This document shows, piece after piece, positions 45,756 to 56,758 of a stretch of DNA of 64,000 bases. Position 1 is the stretch's first letter. Each line of letters opens with the position of its first letter. The notes beneath the pieces were generated by a model. That model was not told the origin of the DNA. It made no database searches and was given only the letters and a program-made list of their open reading frames with translations. The stretch lies in contig PKUK01000008.1 of NCBI GenBank assembly GCA_002869535.1, positions 664,351 to 728,350 of the forward strand. The letters are read 5' to 3'. The translations under genes were made by a program, and so were the position numbers. Source of the stretch: Arcobacter sp. (GTDB lineage Bacteria > Campylobacterota > Campylobacteria > Campylobacterales > Arcobacteraceae).

Positions 45756-46694
45756 GTGCCAACTTATTTGACATTTGAAGAAAAAATTAAAGCTATTGAA
45801 GAAGATATACTAATTGCAAAAACTAAATCTGATGAGCATGCAGTTGAAATTCTAGAAAAAAAGTTAGAAAAAGAAGTTGAAAAAACTTTCAAAAATTTAA
45901 CTGATTACCAAAAACTTCAACTTGCACGTCATCCAGATAGACCTTATGCTATGGATTATATAAGAGGTCTTTTAACAGATGCTTATGAAATACATGGTGA
46001 TAGACATTTTAATGATGACAATGCAATAGTTTGTTACTTAGGTAAAATAGGTAATGAAAAAGTAGTTGTAATTGGTGAGCAAAAAGGTAGAGGTACTAAA
46101 AATAAACTAAAAAGAAATTTTGGTATGCCAAGTCCTGAAGGATATAGAAAAGCCCTAAGAGCTGCAAGATTAGCTGAAAAATTCAATTTACCAATACTAA
46201 TGTTAGTGGACACTCCAGGTGCATATCCAGGTATTGGAGCTGAAGAGAGAAATCAATCAGAAGCTATCGCTAAAAACTTATACGAATTCTCAGATATTGA
46301 TGCGATAACTGTATCAGTTGTGATTGGAGAAGGTGGTTCAGGTGGAGCACTAGCAATTTCAGTTGCTGATAAATTAGCAATGATGAGATACTCAGTATAT
46401 GCAGTTATTTCACCAGAAGGTTGTGCTGCTATTTTATGGAATGACCCAGCTCAAGCTGAAACTGCAGCTAACTCTTTAAAAATCACAGCAGATTCACTAA
46501 AAAGTCTTAACTTAGTTGATGATGTTATAAATGAACCTTTAATAGGAGCTCATCGATCAAAAGAAGAAGCAATAAAAGCTTTAGGTGATTATTTTATTGA
46601 ATCAGTAAATGAAATAAGAGAGCTATCAAAAGAAGAAAGATACGAAAAAAGATATCAAAAATTGATGTCTTTAGGTAGCTTTACTCAAAAATAG
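45756..46694 (+). CDS. accA: Acetyl-CoA carboxylase carboxyltransferase subunit alpha
   Basis: Subunit of the carboxyltransferase that makes malonyl-CoA. The 312-residue protein begins at GTG 45756 after AAAAGGA, followed by [15 protein letters not shown]. Conserved stretches are [56 protein letters not shown] and [14 protein letters not shown]. Partner accD lies elsewhere. It ends the fabG-acpP-fabF-accA series and is convergent with the HIT gene. Confidence 0.96.
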   Translation: MPTYLTFEEKIKAIEEDILIAKTKSDEHAVEILEKKLEKEVEKTFKNLTDYQKLQLARHPDRPYAMDYIRGLLTDAYEIHGDRHFNDDNAIVCYLGKIGNEKVVVIGEQKGRGTKNKLKRNFGMPSPEGYRKALRAARLAEKFNLPILMLVDTPGAYPGIGAEERNQSEAIAKNLYEFSDIDAITVSVVIGEGGSGGALAISVADKLAMMRYSVYAVISPEGCAAILWNDPAQAETAANSLKITADSLKSLNLVDDVINEPLIGAHRSKEEAIKALGDYFIESVNEIRELSKEERYEKRYQKLMSLGSFTQK

Positions 46695-46722
46695 TAAAAA
46701 AGAGAAAATCTCTTTTTTTACT
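46693..46722. terminator. Bidirectional terminator between accA and the HIT protein gene
   Basis: AGTAAAAAAGAGA and TCTCTTTTTTTACT form a long stem with A- and T-runs on both sides, which can terminate transcription from both directions. Confidence 0.75.
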
Positions 46723-47062
46723 CTTTTGTTTTATCCCCAACTAATCTTCCAACATACTCTCCACCCAAAATATGAAAATGTAAATGATGCACAACTTGCC
46801 CACCTTGTTCACCAATATTAGTGATAAGTCTATAGCCATCATCTCTTAAATTTAATTTTGAAGCAACTTTTTGAATAAACTCTGTCATGCCAGCCATTAT
46901 TTTAGGTGGTACTACATCAAATGAGGTGTAGTGGTCTTTTGGGATAACTAAAATATGTACTTTACATGAAGGATTGATATCCTCAAAAGCTAAAAATTTT
47001 TCATCTTCTAAAATAGTTTTATTTGGAATTTCTCCATTTACAATTTTACAAAAAATGCACAT
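46718..47062 (-). CDS. HIT-family nucleotide hydrolase/transferase
   Basis: 114-residue histidine-triad protein (HINT branch). It begins CIFCKIVNGEIPNKTILED, a zinc-site-like Cys pair plus the family N-terminus, and ends with the triad VHHLHFHILGG. Such proteins hydrolyse adenosine phosphoramidates, but the natural substrate here is unknown. It is single, convergent with accA and divergent from pheS. Confidence 0.92.
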   Translation of the reverse strand: MCIFCKIVNGEIPNKTILEDEKFLAFEDINPSCKVHILVIPKDHYTSFDVVPPKIMAGMTEFIQKVASKLNLRDDGYRLITNIGEQGGQVVHHLHFHILGGEYVGRLVGDKTKE

Positions 47063-47164
47063 CTATAATTCCTTTTAATAGTATTAAATTTTATTATAAC
47101 CAAACTCTAATAAAAACTTAAGTACAATAATCACCTTTTATATAAATGAAAATAGGGGAAATAA

Positions 47165-48157
47165 TTGAGAGAGTGGATCGAAAAAATAGAATCTGCTGAT
47201 TCTATAGAAACCTTAGAAAATCTAAGAATTGAGATACTTGGTAAAAAAGGTTTCTTAACTAAAGAGTTTGCAAGATTAAAAGATATTCCAAATGAAGAGA
47301 AAAAAGCTTTTGCACAAAATCTTAATAATAATAAAGTTGAAATAAACAATGCTTTAGAAGTAAAAAAAGAGATTTTAGAAAAAATAGAATTAAATAAAAA
47401 ACTTGAAGCAGAAAAAATTGATGTTTCTAGATTTAATACTAACCTAACATGTGGGGCATTTCATCCAGTTGCAGATACAATGGATAGAATCATTACATAT
47501 TTTCAAAACTTAAACTTTTCAGTTGAAGAAGGGCCTTTAGTAGAAGATGATTTTCATAACTTTGAAGCACTAAATCTTCCTAAATATCATCCAGCACGTG
47601 ATATGCAAGATACTTTTTACAATAAAGACTATACACTTTTAAGAACTCATACTTCTCCTGTACAAATAAGAACAATGCTATCACAAAAACCCCCAATAAG
47701 AATGATAGCACCAGGTACAGTATTTAGAAGAGACTATGATATTACTCATACACCTATGTTTCATCAAATCGAAGGGTTGGTTGTTGATAGTTCTGATAAA
47801 ATTTCATTTGCTAACTTAAAACATGTACTTGAAGAGTTTTTAAAACATATGTTTGGAAATGTTGAAGTGAGATTTAGACCATCATTTTTCCCTTTTACAG
47901 AACCCTCAGCTGAAGTTGATATTTCTTGTGTATTTTGTGAAGGTGAAGGTTGTAGAGTTTGTTCATACACAGGCTGGCTTGAAGTTTTAGGTTGTGGAAT
48001 TGTAGATGAAAATGTATTTAAATCTGTTGGATATGAAGATGTTTCAGGTTATGCTTTTGGATTAGGAGTAGAACGATTTGCTATGCTAATTCACAATATT
48101 GGAGATTTAAGGTCTCTATTTGAAAGTGATTTAAGACTATTAGGACAATTTAAATGA
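47165..48157 (+). CDS. pheS: Phenylalanyl-tRNA synthetase alpha subunit
   Basis: Catalytic subunit of PheRS. The 330-residue protein starts with TTG at 47165, seven bases after AGGGGAA. The N-terminal coiled coil is followed by class II motif 1 ([15 protein letters not shown]), motif 2 ([12 protein letters not shown] and [18 protein letters not shown]), and motif 3 [14 protein letters not shown]. The [12 protein letters not shown] stretch near 260 is the small Cys-rich site often found in PheS. Its last codons overlap the pheT ATG (ATGA). Confidence 0.97.
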   Translation: MREWIEKIESADSIETLENLRIEILGKKGFLTKEFARLKDIPNEEKKAFAQNLNNNKVEINNALEVKKEILEKIELNKKLEAEKIDVSRFNTNLTCGAFHPVADTMDRIITYFQNLNFSVEEGPLVEDDFHNFEALNLPKYHPARDMQDTFYNKDYTLLRTHTSPVQIRTMLSQKPPIRMIAPGTVFRRDYDITHTPMFHQIEGLVVDSSDKISFANLKHVLEEFLKHMFGNVEVRFRPSFFPFTEPSAEVDISCVFCEGEGCRVCSYTGWLEVLGCGIVDENVFKSVGYEDVSGYAFGLGVERFAMLIHNIGDLRSLFESDLRLLGQFK

Positions 48158-50472
48158 TAATTACAAAAAGATGGCTAGAAGATTTTATAGATATATCAAA
48201 AATTGATATAAACGATATTTGCAAAAAATTAAACTCAATTGGTTTAGAAGTTGATTCACTAGAAAAGGTTAGAATACCTTCTGGTGTAGTAGTTGGATAT
48301 ATTGAATCAAAAGAGAAACATCCTGATGCAGATAAATTATCAATTTGTCAAGTGAATATTGGAAGTGAAGTTTCTCAAATAGTATGTGGTGCTAAAAATG
48401 TGGCAGAGGGGCAATATGTTCCTGTTGCAACAGTTGGTTGTGTTCTTGGAGCTGATTTTAAAATAAAAAAAGCAAAACTAAGAGGTGTAGAATCATTAGG
48501 TATGATTTGTTCTTCAACAGAACTTGGACTTCCTAAATTAAATGATGGTATTTTAGAACTTGATGATTCAATTGGTGAATTAATTATTGGAAAAGAATTA
48601 AATGAATATAGACTTATCAATGATGATATTATTGATATAGAATTAACAGCAAATAGAGGTGATTGTTTAAGTATTCATGGCGTTGCTAGAGAATTAAGTG
48701 CTTGTTATGGAATAAATATATATGAGCAAGAAAAGAACTTAGAATACAATGATAAGGGAATTGGACAATTGCTTGAAATTGAGTGTGAAAGTGCAATTAA
48801 CTCTTCACTAATTTACAAAGCTGGTGATTTTGAAGAGTTAAAAGTTCCTCTATTATACAAATTAAGAGTTGCTATTTTAGACCTTTATAAAGATTGTGAT
48901 ATTGAAAATATTTTAACATATTCTACTCACACAACAGGTGTTACACTACATGCTTATGCAAAATCTGATTGTGACACTTTAAATGAATTATCAGTACTTC
49001 ATATTAAAAAATCTGAAAATGGATTTGACGAAGTTTATGGGAAAGAAAGATTAAGTACTATTAGTATTAAAAATGAAGCAATCAATAAAGAAGATAATAC
49101 ATATATTCTAGAAGCTTCATATAATAACCCTGAAGAGTTATCAAAAAATGTATTTGAGAAAAAAATAAAAACAGGTGAAGTATATTATAAAACATCAAGA
49201 GGATCTGAGCCAAATATTGAATCTGGTATGGAATACTTCACAACATTAATCTCTAAATTTGGTGCAAAACTTTATAGAGGATATGAAGTATTTACAGAAG
49301 ATAAAGAGAGATTATCAATAGATGTAAGTATTAAAAGAGTAAGTTCAATTGTTGGAAAAACATTTACAAAAGTAAAAATTGAAAAGATATTAAGTGGATT
49401 GGGATTTATCGTAAGAGATGGTGGTTCAGGTGTTTTATCAGTTCAAGTTCCACTTTTTAGACATGATATAAAAAATATTGCAGATATTACAGAAGAAGTT
49501 GTAAGAATAGTAGGTATTGATAATATTGAATCAACTCCATTGCAAATAGAAGAAGTAAATAGAGTAAATGAAGCATCTGAAAAAATAATCAAAAAAAATA
49601 AAATAAGAGCAAAAGCTATTGAAGATGGTTTTTTTGAAACATTAACTTATGTTTTTACAAGCAAAGAGACTTTAGTAAAATATAATCTTGATACAGTTGA
49701 TGAAAAACTTGATATTTTAAATCCAATTGTAAATGAACTAAATACTTACAGAACAACTATAATAACAAACCTAATAGAAGCTTGTTCAAATAACTTCAAA
49801 CAAGGGTTTAAAAAAGTTGCCTTCTTTGAAATTGGTACAGTTTTTGACACAGCTAGAAAAGAGTCAAAAAAAATCTCTTTTATTTTTAGTGGAGATAGAG
49901 AGCATGAATCTTTTTTAAATAATGGAAAACCAAAACTAATTGACTTTTTCACATTTTCTAAAAAAATAGCAAATAGTATTGGAAGCTTTGATTTAGAACC
50001 AATGAATGAAATTACCAATTCATTAATTCATCCATATCAAAATGCTAGTGTAATTGTAGACAATAAAATAATTGGTTTCATCTCTAAATTACATCCAAAT
50101 GTTGCAAATGATTATGATTTACCAGATACGTTTATTGCTGAGATTGATTTTGATAAAATTGAAAACTCTTTAGTAAAAGCAAATGAATATTCAAAATTCC
50201 AAGCTTCAAAAAGAGATTTAAGCTTAATTGTTCCAAAAAGTATTTCATACTCTAGAATAAGAAATGTAATTAATAGTATTGAGGATGATACAATCCAACA
50301 GTTTAATTTAGTAGATACTTATAGTGATGAAAAACTAGGAGACAAAGAGAGTTTAACAATAAGATTTGTTCTACAAAGTTTTGAAAAAACACTAGAAGAA
50401 GAAGATATTACAAAAACAATGAGTACTATTTTAGATAAATTAAATACAGCCTTAGGAATAGGAATAAGATAA
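48154..50472 (+). CDS. pheT: Phenylalanyl-tRNA synthetase beta subunit
   Basis: Non-catalytic and editing subunit of PheRS. The 772-residue protein has [15 protein letters not shown] at its start, the tRNA-binding EMAP/OB domain ([21 protein letters not shown]), the B3/B4 editing region, the B5 region and the C-terminal ferredoxin-like anticodon-binding domain ([20 protein letters not shown]). Length is normal (about 770-800). It overlaps pheS by four bases and abuts aroA exactly. Confidence 0.96.
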   Translation: MIITKRWLEDFIDISKIDINDICKKLNSIGLEVDSLEKVRIPSGVVVGYIESKEKHPDADKLSICQVNIGSEVSQIVCGAKNVAEGQYVPVATVGCVLGADFKIKKAKLRGVESLGMICSSTELGLPKLNDGILELDDSIGELIIGKELNEYRLINDDIIDIELTANRGDCLSIHGVARELSACYGINIYEQEKNLEYNDKGIGQLLEIECESAINSSLIYKAGDFEELKVPLLYKLRVAILDLYKDCDIENILTYSTHTTGVTLHAYAKSDCDTLNELSVLHIKKSENGFDEVYGKERLSTISIKNEAINKEDNTYILEASYNNPEELSKNVFEKKIKTGEVYYKTSRGSEPNIESGMEYFTTLISKFGAKLYRGYEVFTEDKERLSIDVSIKRVSSIVGKTFTKVKIEKILSGLGFIVRDGGSGVLSVQVPLFRHDIKNIADITEEVVRIVGIDNIESTPLQIEEVNRVNEASEKIIKKNKIRAKAIEDGFFETLTYVFTSKETLVKYNLDTVDEKLDILNPIVNELNTYRTTIITNLIEACSNNFKQGFKKVAFFEIGTVFDTARKESKKISFIFSGDREHESFLNNGKPKLIDFFTFSKKIANSIGSFDLEPMNEITNSLIHPYQNASVIVDNKIIGFISKLHPNVANDYDLPDTFIAEIDFDKIENSLVKANEYSKFQASKRDLSLIVPKSISYSRIRNVINSIEDDTIQQFNLVDTYSDEKLGDKESLTIRFVLQSFEKTLEEEDITKTMSTILDKLNTALGIGIR

Positions 50473-51753
50473 ATGCAAAGTTTTAGCATAGATGCTTTAA
50501 GTAAGCCATTTGACATAGTAATTGATAATATTGCAAGTGATAAATCAATCTCCCACAGATGTGCAATGTTTTCATTACTAAGTAATGAAACATCACACAT
50601 CAAGAACTTCTTAACAGCAGAAGATACATTAAACACTCTTTCAATAGTTGAACAATTAGGTGCAACTATACAAAGAGATGGCTCAACTGTTACTATTACA
50701 CCAAAAGAATTCCTAAGTGAACCAGCTAACGTTTTAGATTGTGGAAATTCTGGAACAGCCATGAGACTTTTTTGTGGTTTTTTAGCTTCTATTGATGGAG
50801 CTTTTACCCTTGTAGGAGATAAATATCTTCACTCAAGACCCATGAAAAGAGTTGCAGACCCACTTAGAAGTATTGGCGCTAAAATTGATGGTAGAGAAGA
50901 TGGAAATAAAGCACCACTTTTTATAAGAGGTGTAAAAAAATTAGAAGCTTTTACTTACCACTCACCTGTTGATTCTGCGCAAGTAAAATCAGCTATGATT
51001 CTAGCAGCGCTAAGGGCTAATGGCATTTCAAAATATAAAGAGAATGAACTAACACGAGATCATACAGAGAGAATGTTAAGAGGTATGGGTGCAAAATTAG
51101 AAAATGATAGTGAAGGATTTATACATATCCATCCACTAACTTCATCTTTAAAACCTTTAAATATAACAGTACCAACAGATCCTAGTTCTGCATTTTTCTT
51201 TGCTCTTGCAGCAGCAATTACACCAAAGGCAAAAGTAACAATTAAAAATGTAACTTTAAACCCAACTAGAATAGAGGCTTATCAAGTTTTAAAAAGAATG
51301 GGTGCAGATGTTGAGTTTATTGAAAAAGAAAATGTATATGAGCCAATAGGAGACATTGTAGTAGCCAATAAAGAATTAAATGGTGTAGATGTTAGCGAAA
51401 ACATTTCATGGCTTATAGATGAGCTCCCTGCACTTAGTATTGCTATGAGTTTAGCAAATGGAAAATCAAAAGTATCAAATGCAAAAGAGTTAAGAGTAAA
51501 AGAGAGTGATAGAATAAGCTCAGTTGTAAATAACTTAAAGCTTTGTGGTGTAAATTATACAGAGTTTGAAGATGGTTATGAAATAACTGGTGGAAAACTT
51601 CAAAAAGCTGTAATTAACTCCCATGGAGATCACAGAATTGCAATGAGTTTCGCAATTGCTGGATTAAATTCAGGTATGGAAATAGAAGATGTTGATTGTA
51701 TATTAACTTCTTTTCCAAACTTTAAAGAGATATTAGATACTTTAAAAAATTAA
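50473..51753 (+). CDS. aroA: 3-phosphoshikimate 1-carboxyvinyltransferase (EPSP synthase)
   Basis: Sixth step of the shikimate pathway. The 426-residue protein includes the substrate loops [62 protein letters not shown] and [15 protein letters not shown], plus [14 protein letters not shown] and [15 protein letters not shown]. The start directly follows the pheT stop. The [11 protein letters not shown] phosphoenolpyruvate site, with Gly and no Ala before the Thr-Ala segment, resembles glyphosate-sensitive class I enzymes. This is a family comparison only. Confidence 0.96.
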   Translation: MQSFSIDALSKPFDIVIDNIASDKSISHRCAMFSLLSNETSHIKNFLTAEDTLNTLSIVEQLGATIQRDGSTVTITPKEFLSEPANVLDCGNSGTAMRLFCGFLASIDGAFTLVGDKYLHSRPMKRVADPLRSIGAKIDGREDGNKAPLFIRGVKKLEAFTYHSPVDSAQVKSAMILAALRANGISKYKENELTRDHTERMLRGMGAKLENDSEGFIHIHPLTSSLKPLNITVPTDPSSAFFFALAAAITPKAKVTIKNVTLNPTRIEAYQVLKRMGADVEFIEKENVYEPIGDIVVANKELNGVDVSENISWLIDELPALSIAMSLANGKSKVSNAKELRVKESDRISSVVNNLKLCGVNYTEFEDGYEITGGKLQKAVINSHGDHRIAMSFAIAGLNSGMEIEDVDCILTSFPNFKEILDTLKN

Positions 51754-51754
51754 A

Positions 51755-51860
51755 AGGACAATTCCTTGTCCTCTTTAGGATTTGCTTCTTTAAAGGTAGC
51801 TTTGCTATCTTGCTAAAAGAAGTTATAAAAGAAAAGGTCCCTTAAAAATAGGGACTATTT
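51755..51860 (+). other. Hairpin-rich gap between aroA and ispH
   Basis: Three hairpins occur in 120 bases: AGGACAA/TTGTCCT (51755-51772), an imperfect GGTAGC/GCTATC (near 51795-51808) and GTCCCT/AGGGAC (51837-51855) followed by TATTTTTAAGGA and the ispH start. The first looks like a terminator of aroA, the last is a near copy of the argB-thrC hairpin. Confidence 0.55.
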
Positions 51861-51873
51861 TTAAGGACAATTT

Positions 51874-52707
51874 ATGAAAGTAAAATTAGCATCATCTTAT
51901 GGGTTTTGTTTTGGAGTAAAAAGAGCTATAAAGATTGCTTAGGAGTATAAAAACTCTGCAACAATGGGACCTCTTATTCATAATACAAATGAAATAGATA
52001 GGCTTAAAAATGATTATAATGTAGGATTATATACCTCTTTAGATGAAGTAAAAGATAATGATACAATCATTATTAGAACCCATGGTATTCCAAAATTTGA
52101 TTTAAAAAACCTAAAAGCAAAAGATGCAAAAGTTATCAATGCCACATGTCCTTTTGTGACAACTCCTCAGCAAATAGTTAAAAAAATGTCCCAAGAGCAA
52201 TACTCAATTGTAATTTTTGGAGATGAAGACCATCCTGAAGTTTTAGGTGTTCAATCTTATGCAAAAGATCAAGATGATGTTTTTGTAATACTAGAACCTA
52301 GTGATTTGGATAAAATAACTTTTAAATACTCAAAAATAGCAACCATTGCTCAAACAACTAAGAAAAAAGAGAAATATCTTGAAATTGTAAACACTTTGAT
52401 TTTAAAAAATAAAGAAGTAAGAGTATTTAATACAATTTGTGATGCAACTTTTGAAAATCAAGATGCAGCAAGAGAGTTATCAAAAGAAGTAGATATTATG
52501 ATTGTAATTGGAGGTAAAAACTCCTCAAATACAAAACAACTTCTTAGTATTGCTCAAGAGAATTGTAAAGATAGTTTTCTCTTAGAAGATGAGAGAGAAT
52601 TGGAAGCTTCATGGTTCAAAAATAAAAAACTTTGCGGTATAACAGCCGGTGCATCGACTCCTGATTGGGTTATACAAAAAGTTGTAGACCAAATAGAAAG
52701 ATATTAA
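51874..52707 (+). pseudogene. ispH: 4-hydroxy-3-methylbut-2-enyl diphosphate reductase, interrupted by in-frame TAG
   Basis: Last enzyme of the MEP isoprenoid pathway, with a 4Fe-4S cluster. The ATG at 51874 follows AAGGAC. After VKLASSYGFCFGVKRAIKIA a TAG at 51940-51942 (codon 23 of 278) interrupts it; the frame continues EYKNSATMGPLIHNTNEIDR with cysteines in ATCPFVT and NTICDATFENQ. Read through it is 277 residues, normal. IspH proteins of this group have Glu-Glu here (AIKIAEE), so GAG to TAG fits. Translation starting downstream would lose the first cluster cysteine. The gene is normally essential in this lineage. Confidence 0.92.
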
Positions 52708-52744
52708 TCAAATACTTAAAATAGTAGTTTAAGCCAAGCTTCGA

Positions 52745-52750
52745 TATAAT
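52745..52750 (+). promoter_or_regulatory. -10 box of rpsA
   Basis: TATAAT after TTCGA, 40 bases before the rpsA ATG at 52790, matching a strong ribosomal protein promoter. Confidence 0.5.
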
Positions 52751-52789
52751 CATCGCATTTTATAAATAATGGTTATACAAAGGAAAAAT

Positions 52790-54442
52790 ATGGGTATCGA
52801 AGATATTGAAATTGGTGAAGACTTTGACTTTGAGCAAATGCTTAATGAGTCTTTCGAAAATGCAGAGAACAACTCTGTAGTTGATGGTGTTATTGTTGAG
52901 ATTTCTGGTGAAAATGTTTCTGTAGATGTTGGTCAAAAAGTTGAAGGAAGACTACATATTTCTGAAATCACTATTGGTGGTGAAGTTAAGTATAAAGTGG
53001 GAGACACGCTTCCTGTTATACTAATGGGTACTAGAGGTGAAAAACCTTCTATCTCACATAAGAAAGTTTTACAAAAAGAAAAATTTGATGCTTTTGTTAA
53101 AGAACATACTGAAGATTTAGAAAATGTTACTATTGAGGGTAAAATTATCTCTATTAAACCAAGAGGTGGATTTATAATTGAAGATGACAATGGCTGTGAA
53201 TACTTCATGCCAATGGCACAATCATACTTAAAAGCTCAAGGTGCACTTGGTAAAAAAGTTAAAGCAAAAGTTCTTAAAATAAATGAAGCTCAAAGCTCTA
53301 TTATAGTTTCTAGAAAAAAACTTATTGAAGAATCTAAATTAGAAAAAGATGCAAAAGTTGCTCAATTTCTAGAAAATGATGGTCCAATCAATGGAACAAT
53401 CAAAAAAATCACATCTTATGGAATGTTTGTTGATTTAGGTGGAATTGATGGTTTAGTAAACTACAATGAAATCTCATACAAAGGTCCAGTAAATCCATCT
53501 AATTATTATGCTGAAGGTGATGAAGTTACTGTTAAAGTTCTATCTTATGATAAAACTAAACAACACTTATCATTATCTGTTAAAGCTGCTCTTGCTAACC
53601 CTTGGGAAGAGATCAGAGACGAATTAGAAGTTGGTGATACAATTACTGTAACTATCTCTAATTTTGAATCATATGGTGCATTTGTTGACTTAGGAAATGA
53701 TATTGAAGGTTTATTACATATTTCTGAAATTTCATGGAATAAAAATCTTAAAAATCCAAAAGATCTTTTAACATTAGGTGATGAAGTTAATGTTGAAGTT
53801 ATTGAATTAGACGTTGATAAAAAAAGATTAAGAGTATCTTTAAAAAATCTTCAAGAGAAACCTTTTGCAAAATTTACAAAAGAGCATAAAGTAGGAGATA
53901 TCGTTACTGGTAAAGTAGCAACATTAACTGAATTTGGTGCATTTGTTACTTTAGGTGATGTTGATGGTTTATTACATAATGAAGAAGCTTCTTGGGAAGG
54001 TAATGCAAAATGTAAAAACCTTTACAAAAAAGGTGATGAACTTGAAGTTAAAATTATCAAAATTGATAGAGAAAAAGAGAATATTTCATTATCAATCAAA
54101 GATATTACAGATTCTCCTGCTAAAAAATTCCAATCAACTCACAAAATTGGTGATATTGTAAAAGGAACAATTAAAGATCTTAAAGATTTCGGATTATTCA
54201 TTAAAATTGAAGATAATTTAGATGGATTAGTTAGAAATGAAGATTTTGGTCCTTTAACACCAGAAGATGTAGAAGTTGGTAAAGAGATTGAAGCTGTTGT
54301 TGTGAATATTGATACAAATAGAAATAGAGTTAGATTATCAATCAAAAGATTAGAGCAACAACAAGAGAGAGAAATCCTAAAATCTGTTAATGATGATTCA
54401 TCTATGACTTTAGGTGACTTATTAAAAGACCAAATGAAATAA
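52790..54442 (+). CDS. rpsA: Ribosomal protein S1
   Basis: mRNA-binding protein of the small subunit. 550 residues from the ATG at 52790, which follows AAAGGAAAAAT; an upstream ATG at 52769 gives a non-homologous extension. About six S1 domains are visible, each with the pattern VGDIVTGKV...GAFVxLG...GLLHxxExSW (for example FESYGAFVDLGNDIEGLLHI and TEFGAFVTLGDVDGLL). Length matches other Campylobacterota S1 proteins (about 550). serA follows after 17 bases. Confidence 0.96.
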   Translation: MGIEDIEIGEDFDFEQMLNESFENAENNSVVDGVIVEISGENVSVDVGQKVEGRLHISEITIGGEVKYKVGDTLPVILMGTRGEKPSISHKKVLQKEKFDAFVKEHTEDLENVTIEGKIISIKPRGGFIIEDDNGCEYFMPMAQSYLKAQGALGKKVKAKVLKINEAQSSIIVSRKKLIEESKLEKDAKVAQFLENDGPINGTIKKITSYGMFVDLGGIDGLVNYNEISYKGPVNPSNYYAEGDEVTVKVLSYDKTKQHLSLSVKAALANPWEEIRDELEVGDTITVTISNFESYGAFVDLGNDIEGLLHISEISWNKNLKNPKDLLTLGDEVNVEVIELDVDKKRLRVSLKNLQEKPFAKFTKEHKVGDIVTGKVATLTEFGAFVTLGDVDGLLHNEEASWEGNAKCKNLYKKGDELEVKIIKIDREKENISLSIKDITDSPAKKFQSTHKIGDIVKGTIKDLKDFGLFIKIEDNLDGLVRNEDFGPLTPEDVEVGKEIEAVVVNIDTNRNRVRLSIKRLEQQQEREILKSVNDDSSMTLGDLLKDQMK

Positions 54443-54459
54443 TTCAAGGATTTAGTAGA

Positions 54460-56043
54460 ATGAGTAAACATACAATTGTAGTTTGTGATCATATCCATGA
54501 AGATGGACTAAATATACTTAAAGCTGCAGAAGACATTAATTATGTTTTTGCAGCAGATATTGATAAAACTACTTTATTAGATGTAATTAAAGATGCTGAT
54601 GTTGCAATTACAAGATCTTCAACAGATGTTGATGAGAAATTTTTAAATGCAGCAGTTAATTTAAAAGCAATTATTAGAGCTGGTGTTGGTTATGATAATG
54701 TTAATATGGAAGGTTGTAGCAAAAGAGGTATTATTGCTATGAATGTTCCAACAGCTAATACAATAGCAGCTGTTGAGCTTACAATGACTCACATGTTGTC
54801 TTGTATGAGAAAATTTCCTTATGCTCACAATCAATTAAAAAATGATAGAGTTTGGAAAAGAGAAGATTGGTATGGTAGAGAACTATATGGTAAAAAACTA
54901 GGAGTAATTGGTTTTGGAAATATAGGTCACAGAGTTGCCTTAAGATCAAAAGCATTTGAAATGGATGTAGTTACGTATGACCCTTATATCCCTTCAACAA
55001 AAGCAACTGACTTAGGTATCAAATATACAACAAACTTTAATGATATATTAGATTGTGATATTATCACTATTCATACACCAAAAAACCAAGAAACTATCAA
55101 TATGATTGGTGAAGCCGAAATTGCTAAAATGAAAGATGGTGTAATTTTAATCAACTGTGCTAGAGGTGGATTATATAATGAAGAAGCTTTATATAACAAC
55201 CTAAAGTCAGGTAAAATTTCAATGGCTGGAATTGATGTATTTATTAAAGAACCAGCAGTTTATAATCCATTATTAGATTTACCAAATATTACAGTTACTG
55301 CACACTTAGGTGCAAATACAAAAGAATCACAAAAACAAATTGCTATTCAAGCTGCAGAAAATGCAATTGAATCTGCACGTGGCATTGCATATCCAAATGC
55401 TCTAAACCTACCAATAGATGAAAGCAAAATTCCTTCTTTTGTAAAACCATATATTGAATTGACTCAAAAAATAGCATTTTTAAGCGCTCAAAGTGATAAA
55501 AGTGCTATTAGATCAATTAGTGTTTGTGCACAAGGTGAAATCAAAGAGTATTTAGATTCACTTCTTACTTTTGCAACTGTTGGGGCTTTAAAAGTTTCTG
55601 GCGGTGATGAAGTTAATTATGTAAATGCAAAATTTTGGGCAGAAGAAAAAGGTATCAAATTTGATACTTGTGAAATTACAAATAGTAGTGGCTATAGCAA
55701 TAAAGTTACTATAAAAATCACTACTGAAAAAGGTGTAAATACTATTTCAGGAACTGTATTTGATGAAAATGTACAAAGAATCGTTGAAATCAATGGCTTT
55801 GTATTTGATATTGCACCAAAAGGGAATATGATTCTTTTAAGAAACTCTGATATCCCAGGAGTAATTGGAACGGTTGGAAAAACTTTAGGCGACAATAATA
55901 TAAATATCGCTGACTTTAGATTATCTAGAGGAAAAGACTCTGCATTGGCTGTTATATTGGTTGATACTTTTGTTTCTCATGAAGTTTTAAAACAATTAGA
56001 AGACTTAGAAGCTGCAATATCAGTTTCTTATGTTGAAATTTAA
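54460..56043 (+). CDS. serA: D-3-phosphoglycerate dehydrogenase
   Basis: First enzyme of serine synthesis. The 527-residue long form has the N-terminal catalytic/NAD-binding domain with GVGYDNVNMEGCSKRG, GFGNIGHRVALRSKAF and NCARGGLYNEEALYNN, and the AHLGANTKESQ catalytic histidine region. An intervening domain (about 320-450) and a C-terminal ACT domain (SDIPGVIGTVGKTLGDNNIN) follow, the type that can bind serine. It ends at 56043, 12 bases before the efp start. Confidence 0.95.
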   Translation: MSKHTIVVCDHIHEDGLNILKAAEDINYVFAADIDKTTLLDVIKDADVAITRSSTDVDEKFLNAAVNLKAIIRAGVGYDNVNMEGCSKRGIIAMNVPTANTIAAVELTMTHMLSCMRKFPYAHNQLKNDRVWKREDWYGRELYGKKLGVIGFGNIGHRVALRSKAFEMDVVTYDPYIPSTKATDLGIKYTTNFNDILDCDIITIHTPKNQETINMIGEAEIAKMKDGVILINCARGGLYNEEALYNNLKSGKISMAGIDVFIKEPAVYNPLLDLPNITVTAHLGANTKESQKQIAIQAAENAIESARGIAYPNALNLPIDESKIPSFVKPYIELTQKIAFLSAQSDKSAIRSISVCAQGEIKEYLDSLLTFATVGALKVSGGDEVNYVNAKFWAEEKGIKFDTCEITNSSGYSNKVTIKITTEKGVNTISGTVFDENVQRIVEINGFVFDIAPKGNMILLRNSDIPGVIGTVGKTLGDNNINIADFRLSRGKDSALAVILVDTFVSHEVLKQLEDLEAAISVSYVEI

Positions 56044-56055
56044 TAAGGGGTTACT

Positions 56056-56619
56056 TTGGCAAATATAGGAATGAGTGAATTAAAAAAGGGTTTAAAGATT
56101 CAACTTGATGGAATCCCTTATAAAATTACAGAATATCAACATGTAAAGCCTGGAAAAGGTGCAGCATTTGTTAGATGTAAAATAAAATCTTTTCTAAATG
56201 GTAAAGTAATTGAAAAAACTTTCCATGCAGGTGATAAGTGTGAAACTCCTGATTTACAACAAAAAACTATGCAGTTTTTGTATGATGATGGTGAGTTATT
56301 ACAATTTATGGACAATACTACTTATGAACAAATTGGTTTAACTTATGACCAAGTTGGTGAAGCATTTGACTGGATTATTGATGGTATGAGTTGTGATATG
56401 ATGTTCTTTAACGGAAATGCAATTACAGTTGAACCACCAATGACAGTTGAGCTTAAAATTGTAGAGACTCCACCTAACTTCAAAGGTGATTCTCAAGGTG
56501 GTAAAAAACCAGCAACTTTAGAATCAGGTGCAGTTGTACAAATTCCATTTCACTTAGTTGAAGGTGACATTATTAAATGTGACACAAGAATTGGTGAGTA
56601 CATAGAAAAAGTAAAATAA
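56056..56619 (+). CDS. efp: Translation elongation factor P
   Basis: Helps ribosomes through polyproline stretches. The 187-residue protein begins with TTG at 56056, eight bases after AAGGGG; the second in-frame ATG (MSELKK) is less well placed. The lysine that is normally modified is in [14 protein letters not shown]. Further features are [17 protein letters not shown] and the C-terminal [18 protein letters not shown]. It closes the rpsA-serA-efp stretch. Confidence 0.96.
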   Translation: MANIGMSELKKGLKIQLDGIPYKITEYQHVKPGKGAAFVRCKIKSFLNGKVIEKTFHAGDKCETPDLQQKTMQFLYDDGELLQFMDNTTYEQIGLTYDQVGEAFDWIIDGMSCDMMFFNGNAITVEPPMTVELKIVETPPNFKGDSQGGKKPATLESGAVVQIPFHLVEGDIIKCDTRIGEYIEKVK

Positions 56620-56758
56620 AAAGGAAAAGCTTTGTCGCAGAAACTCTGCGATATTGCTCCTTTTCTTTCAGTCACTTACACTTGTAAGTTCCTTCACTCA
56701 AAGAAGCACTATCTTGGTTTCTTCAACAAATCTTTACCTTTTAAAAATCAATTTTATA
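56619..56758. repeat. Structured intergenic region downstream of efp
   Basis: About 140 bases with nested inverted repeats: an outer AAAAGGA...TCCTTTT pair, an inner TCGCAGA/TCTGCGA hairpin (56635-56651) and ACTTACA/TGTAAGT (56674-56689). The outer pair ends in TTTCTTT and could terminate efp. A 63-residue ORF in this region looks non-coding. The rest resembles a dispersed palindromic element. Confidence 0.5.

Noticed and set aside
51940-51942. Pyrrolysine at the ispH TAG
   Set aside because: No pyl genes are seen, the lineage is not known for pyrrolysine, and the site is a Glu in relatives.
52769-52789. Longer N-terminus for S1
   Set aside because: The extra residues overlap the ribosome-binding site of the better-supported ATG at 52790.
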